Assembly: GCF_014656195.1 (NCBI RefSeq)
Contig: NZ_BNBY01000039.1
Span: 1 to 57,753, forward strand
Direction: 5' to 3'
Source: Kitasatospora xanthocidica
GTDB taxonomy: Bacteria > Actinomycetota > Actinomycetes > Streptomycetales > Streptomycetaceae
DNA length: 57,753 nt
Below, piece by piece: positions 1 to 7,854 of this stretch (within the stretch, counting starts at the first letter, position 1; every line of letters starts with the position of its first letter). Below the pieces are notes generated by a model. It was given only the letters and a program-made list of their open reading frames with translations. It had not been told where the DNA came from and made no database searches. The position numbers and the translations under genes are program-made.

Positions 1-2
1 AG

Positions 3-467
3 AGCGACAAGGGCGACGCCCACGCGCTCGCCGACATGGTCCGCATCGACCGCGACCAGCTGACCCGACGCCCGGCGGCGCCGGCCGCGGACGCGGCCGC
101 GGCCACCGCGGCCGGGGACGGGTCGTCAGGACGCCCGGGCCCGCGGCAGGCGCCCGAGGCCTGGGGACGCAGCGCCGCGGCGGGGACGGGCCGTCAGGAC
201 GCCCGGGCCCGCCGGGCACGGGAGGCGGGGCAGCGCCTCGCGGCTGGGGTGTCACGGCGCCGCGGGAGCCCCGGGCGCCCTGGGAGCCCCGGCTGTCCAG
301 GACGGTGGTCCTCGGCCCCGGGAGGACGGGGTGAGTTCCAGGCCTCGTCGTCACGCGAGAGCCCGAAGGTGTCCGGCCCTCCTCCCGGTCAGGTGTCGCA
401 AGAGGCCGGATGCCCGGCGTCATCCAGAGGCGGTACGGGCAAGGGTGCGGAACACTGCGCCGGGTGA
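3..467 (+). pseudogene. IS110-family transposase remnant
   Basis: The first 20 codons read SDKGDAHALADMVRIDRDQL, which matches the segment after the first catalytic block of IS110-type DEDD transposases (family consensus SDxxDAxxLAD). The frame enters from outside the window. After about residue 20 the similarity stops and the frame continues only as Ala/Gly/Arg/Pro-rich sequence to a stop at 467, so what lies here is a short 3'-truncated piece. The GC-rich tail looks like unrelated spacer DNA that happens to stay open. Identity of the fragment is by motif memory; the rest of the element would lie left of the window. Confidence 0.55.
113..212. repeat. Short direct repeat, 32 bp, two copies
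   Basis: Positions 113-144 and 181-212 are the same 32-bp sequence with one mismatch, 68 bp apart, inside the tail behind the transposase remnant. The repeat supports the view that this tail is expanded spacer DNA and not coding sequence. Confidence 0.7.
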
Positions 468-472
468 TCGTG

Positions 473-1105
473 ATGCAGCCCGTCCTGGAGATCAACACCC
501 CCGAGGACTTCGACCTCTGGCCTATCGCCGGGGCCGAGCCGTTCGCCTTCCTGCCCCTGAACGGCGCACTCTCACCCGCCGAGGTCGGGACGGCGGTGAT
601 GCGCATCACCGCCTGCAACGACATCGACCCCGACGGGGACCGGCCGCCACGGCCGGCCGACCCGCTCCAGTCCTTCCTGTACGGACTGCTGACCTTCGAC
701 CACCTCTACGCGGCCGGCGGCCTGCGCGTCACCGACCACGCGACGGGGGTCGCCTTCCTGCCCGGCTGCTGCGACGGGCTGGAGGACTGGCGCGACTGGC
801 ACGTGTTCGCCGACGGCGGCGGCCTGCTCGGGTTCGGCCACGAGCCCGTGTCACCGGTCGCCGAGCGTTTCGGCGACACCGTCCGGCTCACCGTCAACGC
901 CGAGCACAGCGGCAGCCCGGTGATCGAGCTGCCCGTGACCGGGCTGCGCCACCTGCTCGCCGGCGCCGAGCGCGACCTGACCGACTTCCTCGCGCTGGCC
1001 ACCGCCTGGGCCCGCCGGCGGATACCCGAGCACGCCGGTCCGGTCACCGCCGCCCTCGCCCGCGTCCTCGGCCTGCCCGCACCGGCCGCGGCGCCGAAGC
1101 CGTAG
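473..1105 (+). CDS. Conserved-looking hypothetical protein
   Basis: A 210-residue protein starting MQPVLEINTPEDFDLWPI. The ATG at 473 is chosen because the family-like sequence begins there; in-frame GTG codons at 464 and 470 are alternatives, and no strong ribosome site is visible. It is a soluble, acidic, mixed protein with an Ala/Pro-rich C-terminus, no signal peptide, no membrane segment and no motif I can name. Codon use is typical of the window. Its last 19 codons lie inside the first unit of a tandem duplication that continues downstream, so its 3' end was copied with it. Function unknown. Confidence 0.7.
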   Translation: MQPVLEINTPEDFDLWPIAGAEPFAFLPLNGALSPAEVGTAVMRITACNDIDPDGDRPPRPADPLQSFLYGLLTFDHLYAAGGLRVTDHATGVAFLPGCCDGLEDWRDWHVFADGGGLLGFGHEPVSPVAERFGDTVRLTVNAEHSGSPVIELPVTGLRHLLAGAERDLTDFLALATAWARRRIPEHAGPVTAALARVLGLPAPAAAPKP

Positions 1106-2080
1106 GCCGCCCGACGGCGTCGGCCAGGGGCGGGGCCACGTCGGCCCGGTCCGTCTCGGCACCGCCCCGCACCCTCACCCGCACGACCCGGAAACGGGCC
1201 GGGCGAAACCGTTTCGGTGGGGCCAGAAACTCGCCGGCGCGGACACCCGGGCGCCACCGGGGGGCCAGGGGCCGGCGGGAGTGCGGGCCCGGCCCGCTGC
1301 CTCGCAGGGCCGGTCCCACCGGGGCGCCCGCGTCCCGCAGCACCGCAATCCCGCAGTTCCGTGCTCCCGCTGCGCCCGGGGCGCGGTGGGGCGGGGCAGT
1401 CGGGCCCTGTCCTGCGGACTGTGGCGGATCAGGGCGCGGTGCCGGGCGCCCGGCCGGGCCCACCGTCGCGACGGCGCCGCGATCGGCGCGCCGCGCCGGC
1501 GCCGGGGACTGCGAGCACCGCGGCGGCGACGCCGTCCCGTTCGGCCGCCGCCGGTGACCGGCGCCGGTGTCGCCTTCGCCGGTGTCACGTCCCCGGGCGG
1601 TGCCGGAGCGTGCGGGCCTCGCCGCCCTCGCCCGTGTCCTCGGCCTGCCCGCACCGGCCGCGGCGCCGAAGCCGTAGGCCGCCCGACGGCGTCGGCCAGG
1701 GGCGGGGCCACGTCGGCCCGGTCCGTCCCGGCACCGCCCCGCACCCTCACCCGCACGACCCGGAAACGGGCCGGGCGAAACCGTTTCGGTGGGGCCAGAA
1801 ACTCGCCGGCGCGGACACCCGGCACCGCAGGCCCCTCGATTCTGCTGCGCCCGGGGCGCGGTGGGGCGGGGCCGTCGGGTCCTGTCCTGCGGACTGTGGC
1901 GGATCAGGGCGCGGTGCCGGGCGCCCGGCCGGGCACACCGGCGCGGCGGCGCCGCCGTCGCGTTCGGCCGCCGCCGGTGACCGGCGCCGGTGTCGCCTTC
2001 GCCGGTGTCACGTCCCCGGGCGGTGCCGGAGCGCGCGGGCCTCGCCGCCCTCGCCCGTGTCCTCGGCCTGCCCGCACCGT
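1049..2080. repeat. Tandem duplication, units of 572 and 423 bp plus a partial third
   Basis: This fills the gene-free stretch from 1106 to 2349. Unit 1 is 1049-1620, unit 2 is 1621-2043, and a third copy starts at 2044 and fades after about 37 bp. Blocks 1049-1250 and 1621-1822 match at a constant offset of 572; blocks 1371-1465 and 1846-1940 match at 475; blocks 1541-1620 and 1964-2043 match at 423. Unit 2 therefore differs from unit 1 by internal deletions of 97 and 52 bp. The repeated block begins with the last codons of the preceding gene. No convincing gene is seen in the stretch, although many GC-rich frames are open. Confidence 0.85.
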
Positions 2081-2086
2081 CCGCGC

Positions 2087-2114
2087 GGACGGACGGACGG
2101 ACGGACGGACGGAC
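2087..2114. repeat. GGAC tetranucleotide microsatellite (7 units)
   Basis: Seven perfect GGAC units directly after the partial third duplication unit. A shorter, imperfect tract of the same unit occurs at 53440-53467. Nothing else is recognisable between 2115 and the next gene end at 2350. Confidence 0.9.
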
Positions 2115-2349
2115 GGGCCGGCCGGCTTCGCCGCGGACCGCCCCCCGGTCTTGACGCCGTCGTCCACGGCATGGGCACCGACTGGCCGTCCGGCCCGGTC
2201 GAAGGCCTGAGGGCGCTCGGGCGCGGCATGTCCGGCGGGGCGGGGCCACCGCTGCCGCGCGAGCGGCTCCTGGTGACTGACCGCGGCCGGCCGGCGGCCA
2301 CGGTGACCGGGTGTCGGCTCGCGGACCGGTAGCGCCGCCACGCTGCGGA

Positions 2350-3174
2350 TCAGCGGCGGGCCGGCCGGCGGCGCTCGATGCGGTCGAGGTCGCCGGCGAG
2401 CAGGTCGAGGTGGCTGATGGTGAAGTCTGCGTTGGGCATGGCTTCTCCGCCGCCGTAGTACTGGCCCATGACGGTGGTGGGGAGGAAGGAGCGCAGGCTG
2501 TGGCGCATGCCCTCGGGGTAGTCGACGCTCTCGCCCCAGCCGCAGGGGGCCTCGTCGCTGGACAGCAGGACCCAGTGGTCCACGGGCACGAGGGCGTCGA
2601 GATCCGGTGCCGCTCCGGTGTGGCTGTCCAGCGCCGGCACGGTCAGCTGGTCGGGGTCGAGGGGCGGGTACCACAGCAGCAGGGGTTGGGCCCGTTGCGC
2701 GTCGGCGTTGTCGAAGCAGCAGACGGCGACGGTGTGGTCGGGGAAGTGGTCGGCGTAGAAGCGCAGGAGGTCCGGGTCGAGGGACGGGCGCCGGTGGGCC
2801 GGCACCTGCCGCAGGGCGGCGGGGATCGCGGTGGGGTCGTCGGCCAGGAGCACCGTGTAGACGTCGTGCTCGAAGACCTGGACGGCCTGGGGCTGCGCGC
2901 TCATCCACGCGATCTCGTCAACCGCGACGGCGATGGGGCGAACGGCGTCGACCATGCGCTCCAGGACGTCGGCGCCGCGTCCGGCGGAGAGGAAGTGCCC
3001 GGGGGTGAGCCGCTCGGTGGGCAGGTGCAGCAGCAGCGCGTTCGGGCCGCTCGCGAGGTTGACGGCGGTGTTCTGGTAGCCCAGGACATGGATGAGGCCG
3101 TGCACGGGGTGGTGCTGCCGACCGCAGTACACGATCGTGCCGGAGAACGCGGCCTCACTGGTCGAGATGCACAT
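2350..3174 (-). CDS. Conserved hypothetical protein of 274 residues
   Basis: Begins MCISTSEAAFSGTIVYCGRQ at the ATG read from 3174; the much longer open frame upstream is Arg/Pro-rich and looks non-coding. The protein is soluble, with a Cys near the N-terminus, a segment ALLLHLPTERLTPGHFLSAG, and a C-terminal half rich in Asp/Leu containing MGQYYGGGEAMPNADFTISH. No signal peptide or membrane helix. I recall closely similar proteins in other Streptomyces annotated only as hypothetical, so I treat it as a conserved family of unknown function. It stands alone and points away from tpx. Confidence 0.8.
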   Translation of the reverse strand: MCISTSEAAFSGTIVYCGRQHHPVHGLIHVLGYQNTAVNLASGPNALLLHLPTERLTPGHFLSAGRGADVLERMVDAVRPIAVAVDEIAWMSAQPQAVQVFEHDVYTVLLADDPTAIPAALRQVPAHRRPSLDPDLLRFYADHFPDHTVAVCCFDNADAQRAQPLLLWYPPLDPDQLTVPALDSHTGAAPDLDALVPVDHWVLLSSDEAPCGWGESVDYPEGMRHSLRSFLPTTVMGQYYGGGEAMPNADFTISHLDLLAGDLDRIERRRPARR

Positions 3175-3491
3175 GGTGGCAAGGTAGCGCCCCCGTTCGT
3201 GCGGGAACCGGGAGGGTCCGCGTGAGTCCCGGTCGCAGACACGCACGGACCGTGACGGCTTGCTGATCGCCCTCACGGACTCCGTGCCTGGACTCCGTAT
3301 GACCCGACGAAACCATCGCCGGGCTGCTCGCGGGGCGGGGGCCGGGTCCTGGTGGCGGGGGTGCGGGGCCGGGATGCGGGCGGCGGCCCCGGCCGCCGGT
3401 GCCGCGTGCCTGCCGGGAGGGGCGGGGTGCGGGCCGGGGCGGGGCCGCCGTCGGGGTGCGCGCGGTGCGGCGCGCGGGTGCGCGGGGTGGG
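3175..3491. other. Intergenic region, 317 bp
   Basis: Lies between the start of the hypothetical gene (minus strand) and the stop of tpx (minus strand). The slightly less GC-rich half around 3230-3330 probably holds the promoter of the hypothetical gene. No convincing gene or hairpin was seen. Confidence 0.4.
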
Positions 3492-3992
3492 TCAGGCGAG
3501 GACGGCGAGCGCGGCGTCGTAGTTCGGCTCGTCGGCGATCTCGGCGACGAGTTCGGTGTGCAGGACGGTGTCGTTCTCGTCCAGGACGACCACGGCGCGG
3601 GCGGTCAGGCCGGCCAGCGGGCCGGAGTTGATGGCGACGCCGTAGCTGTCGTGGAAGTCGCGGCCGCGCAGGGTGGAGAGGGTCTTGACGTTGTCCAGGC
3701 CCTCGGCGCCGCAGAAGCGGGCCTGCGCGAACGGCAGGTCGGCGGAGATGCACAGCACGACGGTGTTCTCCAGCGCGCCGGCCTGGGCGTTGAAGGTGCG
3801 CACCGACGTGGCGCAGGTGGGGGTGTCGATGCTGGGGAAGATGTTGAGGACCTTGCGGGTGCCCGCGTAGTCCTTGAGGGAGGCGTCCGCGAGGCCGGCG
3901 CCGACCAGCGTGAACGCGGGGGCCTGGCTGCCGGCGGCGGGCAGCGCGCCGCCGATCTCGACCGGGTTCCCCTTCAGCGTGACCTGAGCCAT
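3492..3992 (-). CDS. tpx: Thiol peroxidase Tpx (atypical 2-Cys peroxiredoxin)
   Basis: A 166-residue protein, the usual Tpx length, reducing hydrogen and alkyl peroxides with thioredoxin as electron donor in the cytoplasm. The peroxidatic site is visible as PSIDTPTCATSVRTFN (Thr-x-x-Cys), and the resolving Cys lies in the ADLPFAQARFCGAEGL segment. The N-terminal TLKGNPVEIGG and the end DEPNYDAALAVLA are also characteristic. The start ATG at 3992 is preceded by a clean AGGAGG eight bases upstream. It appears monocistronic. Upstream DNA on the same strand carries a decayed hydrolase, so no operon partner is evident. Confidence 0.95.
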   Translation of the reverse strand: MAQVTLKGNPVEIGGALPAAGSQAPAFTLVGAGLADASLKDYAGTRKVLNIFPSIDTPTCATSVRTFNAQAGALENTVVLCISADLPFAQARFCGAEGLDNVKTLSTLRGRDFHDSYGVAINSGPLAGLTARAVVVLDENDTVLHTELVAEIADEPNYDAALAVLA

Positions 3993-4129
3993 GAAAAGCC
4001 TCCTAGCAGCGGTGTGTGTACGGGTGTGCAACGCCGCTGATCCTACTGCCCGCCGGTGGCGCGTCCCTCGGCCGGCCACGGGCTGGACACCGGCCGCACG
4101 CCGGCCGCGTGCCGCCCGGCGGGGCGGGG

Positions 4130-4450
4130 TGTCAGGCGGACCGGATGGGGTCGTGGCGGGTGGCCGGGATGTCGGGGGTGCCGTTGGGCAGGGCGGGTTC
4201 GGGGCGGGTTCGGGGGCGGGGGTGGCCTGGAAGGCGGTGGTGCCGGCGGCGCGGGGCAGGAGGGCGACGTGGTGGCCGGCCGGGGTACGGGCGAAGACGG
4301 CGGGCCCGGGCGGCGTTGGTGGTGAGGTGGCGCTCGCGGGTGGCGGTGGCGCGGCGGTGGCGCAGCCGGGGGACGGCGGACATAGCTTCGTAGAGGAGGG
4401 CGTCGAGGGCCTGGACGGCCTGCCGGGGGTGGGGGTGGTCTGTGCTGGTC
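4130..4450. other. Gene-poor region, possible gene debris on the minus strand
   Basis: On the minus strand the frame from 4450 to about 4132 reads like a disordered coding tail (QALDALLYEAMSAVPRLRHR), but frames switch and no start or domain can be defined. It may be the remains of a gene that followed the decayed hydrolase upstream. I would not call a product. Confidence 0.3.
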
Positions 4451-4459
4451 GGCGGTGGT

Positions 4460-4960
4460 TCTGGCGGGTGACGTGGTCGTGGTGGCCGGCGGCGATCCGG
4501 CCGATGTTGTTGACGGACCCTCCGGTGGGGGAGTGCGGGTCGGGGGTGTTCATGTCGCCGGAGCGGGAGTCGAAGGGCAGGGGTTTGGCGTCGGCGACGG
4601 CGAAGCGGCTGGCGCCGGATTCCCCGCCGGTGGGGTCCTGGTCGAACCAGGTCTCGTCGCCGGGGCCGGAGGTCTGGTGGAGGGGGTCGCCGAGGAGGGG
4701 GCCCGGGGTGAGGTCGGTGGCGACGCGGCTCTTGGCGGGCAGGTGGCTGACGGGGGCGTTCTCGGCGTCGCCGGCCCAGACGTGTGCGGGGCCGATGTGC
4801 GGGTCGCAGGCTTTGCCGGGGCCGGGGCCGGGGCCGGGGACGGTGCCGGGGCCGGTGCCGCCGTTCATCCGGGCGCCCGGGCCGGCGGTGGTGGAGCCGT
4901 AGCTGTGGGCGAGGGCGAGGGCGAGGGCGAGGGCGAGGGCGAGGGCGAGGGCGACGAGGT
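4460..4960 (-). pseudogene. Decayed DUF1023 alpha/beta-hydrolase
   Basis: The minus-strand frame contains the core of a DUF1023-type alpha/beta hydrolase: the nucleophile elbow HSYGST (4907-4893), then HVWAGDAENAPVS, PLHQTSGPGDETWFDQDP, GASRFAVADA, and the C-terminal DPHSPTGGSVNNIGRIAAG with the expected His-Ser and Asn residues. No matching N-terminal half is found upstream. The strand leading into the nucleophile has become (Leu-Ala)n through a GCGAGG hexamer expansion, and the loop after the elbow is a Gly-Pro run from a GGGGCC-type expansion. The remnant is about 165 residues and is read as a pseudogene; family assignment is by motif. Confidence 0.65.
4908..4953. repeat. GCGAGG hexanucleotide tandem repeat inside the decayed hydrolase
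   Basis: About seven and a half copies of a GCGAGG unit, encoding (Leu-Ala)n on the minus strand directly before the catalytic HSYGS. A second low-complexity run of GGGGCC type lies at 4817-4860. In-frame hexamer growth keeps the reading frame open while destroying the fold. Confidence 0.85.
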
Positions 4961-5620
4961 GGGCGGGTGGTCCGTCGTGGGTGGCGCGCACCGGGTGGGA
5001 ACGCCGGTCGGGCCGCTCGGCGACGCCCCGTGCCCGGCGGGAGGTCCTGCGCCGGGAGACCGCCGGGGGCGTGCGGCCCGCCCCGCAGGCACGGGTCCCC
5101 GGTGTCCGGCCCGCGCGCCCGACGGGGTGCGGCGTGCGGGCGGGTCTGCCGACGGCGTCGCCTCCCGCATCGAGGCCTGCCCGGGTACGGTCCGGGCCCG
5201 CGGCGGCGCCGCGGGCCCGCCCACGGGCGGGATGTGACGGCGCGACCTGCTGCCGGTGTCGGGCAGCCGGGCCGCGGTCCTGTGTCCCGGGAACGGCGGG
5301 CTGGCGTCCGCTACGGGTCGGCGCTTCCCCGGCCGGGCCCGGGCCGAAGTCCGAGGGAAGTCGCCGTGTCCGGCCCGGTCCGCGTCCCGTCCGGGCCGCG
5401 ACTGGTGACCGGTCCGGGCCCGGCGGGGCCGCTGCCCGGGTGCCCGCCGGTGGGGATCCTCCGGCCGAGGGTGGTCGCCCGGGCGGTGTGTCACCGGCCC
5501 GCAACGGCTGTCGCTGGCACTGCAGGCAGGTCTGTTCGTTCGCCGGACGCGGACCTGCGCCTCGCCCGGGGCCGGTGCGGGCGGTGCCCGGCGCAGGCCC
5601 CGGGCCGGGGTGGCGGCGGG
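4961..5620. other. Gene-poor region, 660 bp
   Basis: Very GC-rich DNA with long open frames on both strands but no start-plus-ribosome-site combination and no recognisable protein motif. I see nothing that supports a gene. It separates the hydrolase remnant from the acetyltransferase stop at 5621. Confidence 0.4.
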
Positions 5621-6130
5621 TCAGGGTGTGGTGGTGCCGTGGTCCCAGACGGTCTCGTAGTACGCGAGGCGTTCGTCCTGGCCGGCCGGGCGCATGCCGC
5701 AGGCCGCCATGACGTGGCGGGAGGCGGTGTTGGCGAGGTCGGTGTCGCCGCGTACCCGGGTGGCGCCGAGCTCGCGGGCCAGGGAGAGCAGGGCGCGCAG
5801 GGCCTCCGAGGCGTAGCCGTGGCCGCGCGCGGCGGGCACCAGGCCGTACCCGACGCTCACGCCGCCCTGCGGATCGGCCGGGCCGTGGAAGCCCGCCCCG
5901 CCGATCGCGTGCCCGTCGCAGCGCCGGCGGATCTCGTACGCGCCGAACGGGCCCGTCCCGCCGTCCTGCCCGCACACCTCCAGGAAGCGGCGGGCACCGG
6001 CCACGTCGGCTCCTGACGGGTAGCCGGCCTCCCACCGGTCGCCCGCCTGCGGGGCGTTCGCCGTGATGCGCCGGGCCAGCGCGGGGTCGAGCGGGCACAG
6101 GATGAGGCGTTCCGTCACAAGATCGTCCAT
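5621..6130 (-). CDS. GNAT-family N-acetyltransferase (RimJ/RimL type)
   Basis: A 169-residue protein that opens with MDDLVTERLILCPLDPALAR, the beta1-alpha1 signature of the RimJ/RimL branch of GNAT enzymes (TERLxLRP). The acetyl-CoA binding loop is VPAARGHGYASEALRALL (Q/R-x-x-G-x-G/A form), followed by GATRVRGDTDLANTASRHVM, where the Asn-x-x-S pattern matches the family's late strand. It would transfer an acetyl group from acetyl-CoA to an amine, substrate unknown. The ATG at 6130 follows the end of a repeat-filled gap. No operon partner. Confidence 0.88.
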   Translation of the reverse strand: MDDLVTERLILCPLDPALARRITANAPQAGDRWEAGYPSGADVAGARRFLEVCGQDGGTGPFGAYEIRRRCDGHAIGGAGFHGPADPQGGVSVGYGLVPAARGHGYASEALRALLSLARELGATRVRGDTDLANTASRHVMAACGMRPAGQDERLAYYETVWDHGTTTP

Positions 6131-6374
6131 ACGGCTGTCGTAGCAGCCCCGGCCCGGGGCCCGCACCCGGTTTTCCCGCCGGGGCCGGCGCCGTGGGCCT
6201 TCGGTGCGTGACGGACGGATTCTGCGGGGTCCGTGCCGACTGGAAGATCGGCTACGGACCGGCGGACCACCGTCCTGGCCATGGTCCAGACCGGCCGGAC
6301 GACGGCCCGGACCGGTCGGGGTTCGTCGAAGGCGGCGTCGAAGGCATCGCGAACAGGACACCGGCCCGGCACCG

Positions 6375-6748
6375 GAAGTCGGCCCGTCCGACGTCTCGTG
6401 CCCGGACCCCGAGCCGGTCCTGGGTCGGCGCGGCGCCGGAGGTCGGCCTGTCCGGCTTCTCGTGCGGCTCTGGCCGGTTCGGCCGGGCACGGGCCGGGAT
6501 CCGCGTGGGCCTGGGGTCGGCGCGGAGCTGGAAGTCGGCGGGTCCGACTTCTCGTGCCGTTCCCGCCGGTGCGGCCCGGCCCGTGCCGGAGTTCGGTCCG
6601 GGTCCGGGTCCGGGTCCGGGTCCGGCGCGGCGCCGGAGGTCGGCCTGTCCGGCTTCTCGTGCGGCTCTGGCCGGTTCGGCCGGGCACGGGCCGGGATCCG
6701 CGTGGGCCTGGGGTCGGCGCGGAGCTGGAAGTCGGCGGGTCCGGCTTC
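6375..6748. repeat. Five-copy family of 21-nt hairpin repeats (8-5-8)
   Basis: Five units at 6375-6395, 6439-6459, 6531-6551, 6636-6656 and 6728-6748 share the plan GAAGTCGG, five-base loop, CCGACTTC. The third is a perfect inverted repeat; in the others most changes keep pairing through G-U wobbles. Units 2-3 and 4-5 belong to a larger direct duplication (about 145 bp, offset 197, 6427-6571 and 6624-6769). The array fills the gene-free gap 6131-6777 together with a GGTCCG hexamer run at 6599-6625. The same 8-5-8 hairpin recurs after the HAD gene at 48147. Confidence 0.8.
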
Positions 6749-6777
6749 TCGTGCCCGTTCCCGCCGGTGTGGGGGTG

Positions 6778-7773
6778 TCAGGGCTGGCGGGGGCGGGCCG
6801 GGGCCGGGCGGGTGTCGGGGTCTTCGTGGGGGTGGGGGAGGGTGAAGCGCACGCCGGTCAGGTCTTCCGACAGGTCCCACAGGCGCCGGGCGGTGGCCGG
6901 GTCGGTGGCGCGCGGGGCGAGGGGGACGCGGGTGGGGGCGCCGCGCAGTTCGCCGGGGCCGCCGGGGCCGTACAGCGCTCCGCCCAGGGCCCGCGGGTCG
7001 GTGGCCGCGTACAGCTGGGGCAGCGCGCCGCGTTCGGGGCTCTGGGCCAGGGGGCGCAGGAGGCGGCCGAACAGCAGCCGCACCGCGGGGACGGGGGTGG
7101 CGTGCTGCAGGCCGGTGGCGGCGTAGCCGGGGTGGGCCAGGACGCTGCGCACGGGGCTGGCGGCCAGGGTCAGGCGGCGGTGGAGTTCGTGGCCGAAGAG
7201 GGCGCCGGCGAGTTTGGACTGGTTGTAGCGGTCCATCGGGGAGTAGGAGCGGGCGCCGGCGGGGTCGTCGAAGTGGATGCGGGCGCGGCGGTGGTTGGCG
7301 GAGGTGACGGTGACCACCCGGGGGTCGTCGCCGTCGGCGAGGAGGTCCAGGAGGAGGGCGGTGAGGGCGAAGTGGCCGAGGTGGTTGGCGGCGAGCTGGA
7401 GTTCGTGGCCGTGCGGGGTGAGGGTGCGCGGGGGCGCGAGGACGCCGGCGTTGTTGACCAGGACGTCGGGGCGCGGGCCGTGCTCGCGCAGGCGGGCGGC
7501 GAACGCGCGCACGGAGGCGCCGTCGGCCAGGTCCAGGGGGCGTACGGCCGGTGGCGGGGCATCGGGGTGGCGGGCGCTCAGGAGGTCGGCGGCGTGGCGT
7601 CCCCGGGTCTCGTCGCGCACGGCCAGGACGAGGCGGGCGCCTTTGGCGGCGAGGGCGTGGGCGGTGGCGAGGCCGAGTCCGCCGGTGGCCCCGGTGACGA
7701 CGAACACCCGGCCCTTCTGGTCCGGGATGCGGTCGGTGGTCCAGTCGCTGCGGGTCATGTGACTGCGAGTCAT
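6778..7773 (-). CDS. Short-chain dehydrogenase/reductase (retinol-dehydrogenase-like)
   Basis: A 331-residue SDR. The N-terminal Rossmann motif is VTGATGGLGLA (TGxxxGxG), followed by the cofactor-selecting AVRDETRG, the NNAGVL motif and the catalytic YNQSK (Tyr-x-x-x-Lys) with the preceding Ser in TVTSANHR. Length and the C-terminal extension fit the retinol dehydrogenase/WWOX-like group that uses NADP(H) on hydrophobic alcohols or ketones. Start candidates are ATG at 7773, ATG at 7758 and GTG at 7782; none has a strong ribosome site. It is divergent from the TetR gene at 7855, which probably represses it. Confidence 0.88.
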   Translation of the reverse strand: MTRSHMTRSDWTTDRIPDQKGRVFVVTGATGGLGLATAHALAAKGARLVLAVRDETRGRHAADLLSARHPDAPPPAVRPLDLADGASVRAFAARLREHGPRPDVLVNNAGVLAPPRTLTPHGHELQLAANHLGHFALTALLLDLLADGDDPRVVTVTSANHRRARIHFDDPAGARSYSPMDRYNQSKLAGALFGHELHRRLTLAASPVRSVLAHPGYAATGLQHATPVPAVRLLFGRLLRPLAQSPERGALPQLYAATDPRALGGALYGPGGPGELRGAPTRVPLAPRATDPATARRLWDLSEDLTGVRFTLPHPHEDPDTRPAPARPRQP

Positions 7774-7792
7774 GTGGCTCACGCTGCCCTCG

Positions 7793-7828
7793 ATGTCACC
7801 AAGTGTCAAGACTGGCGTGTCGTGACAT
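7793..7828. promoter_or_regulatory. Candidate TetR operator between SDR and tetR
   Basis: ATGTCAC at 7793-7799 and GTGACAT at 7822-7828 form a perfect inverted repeat in the 81-bp divergent intergenic region, with a further GTGTCA/GTGTCG half-site pair between. The location fits self-regulation by the neighbouring TetR protein; this is inference from symmetry and context. Confidence 0.5.
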
Positions 7829-7854
7829 GAATGGCGCGGGGCTAGGATGGCCCG

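Noticed and set aside
1044..2249. Long minus- and plus-strand open frames in the duplicated region.
   Set aside because: They follow the repeats, are Arg/Pro/Ala-rich, and have no start context or motif.
2350..3753. A 467-residue minus-strand open frame that would extend the hypothetical protein by 193 residues.
   Set aside because: The added part is Arg/Pro/Ala-rich shadow sequence; folded-looking sequence starts at MCISTSE.
3492..6098. An 868-residue minus-strand open frame joining the GNAT shadow, the decayed hydrolase and Tpx.
   Set aside because: It is an accident of high GC content: Tpx has its own AGGAGG and ATG, and the middle is pseudogene and spacer.
6375..6748. The five-copy hairpin array as a CRISPR.
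   Set aside because: Repeats are only 21 nt, imperfect, irregularly spaced (64-105 bp), partly copied as a larger block, and no cas genes are nearby.
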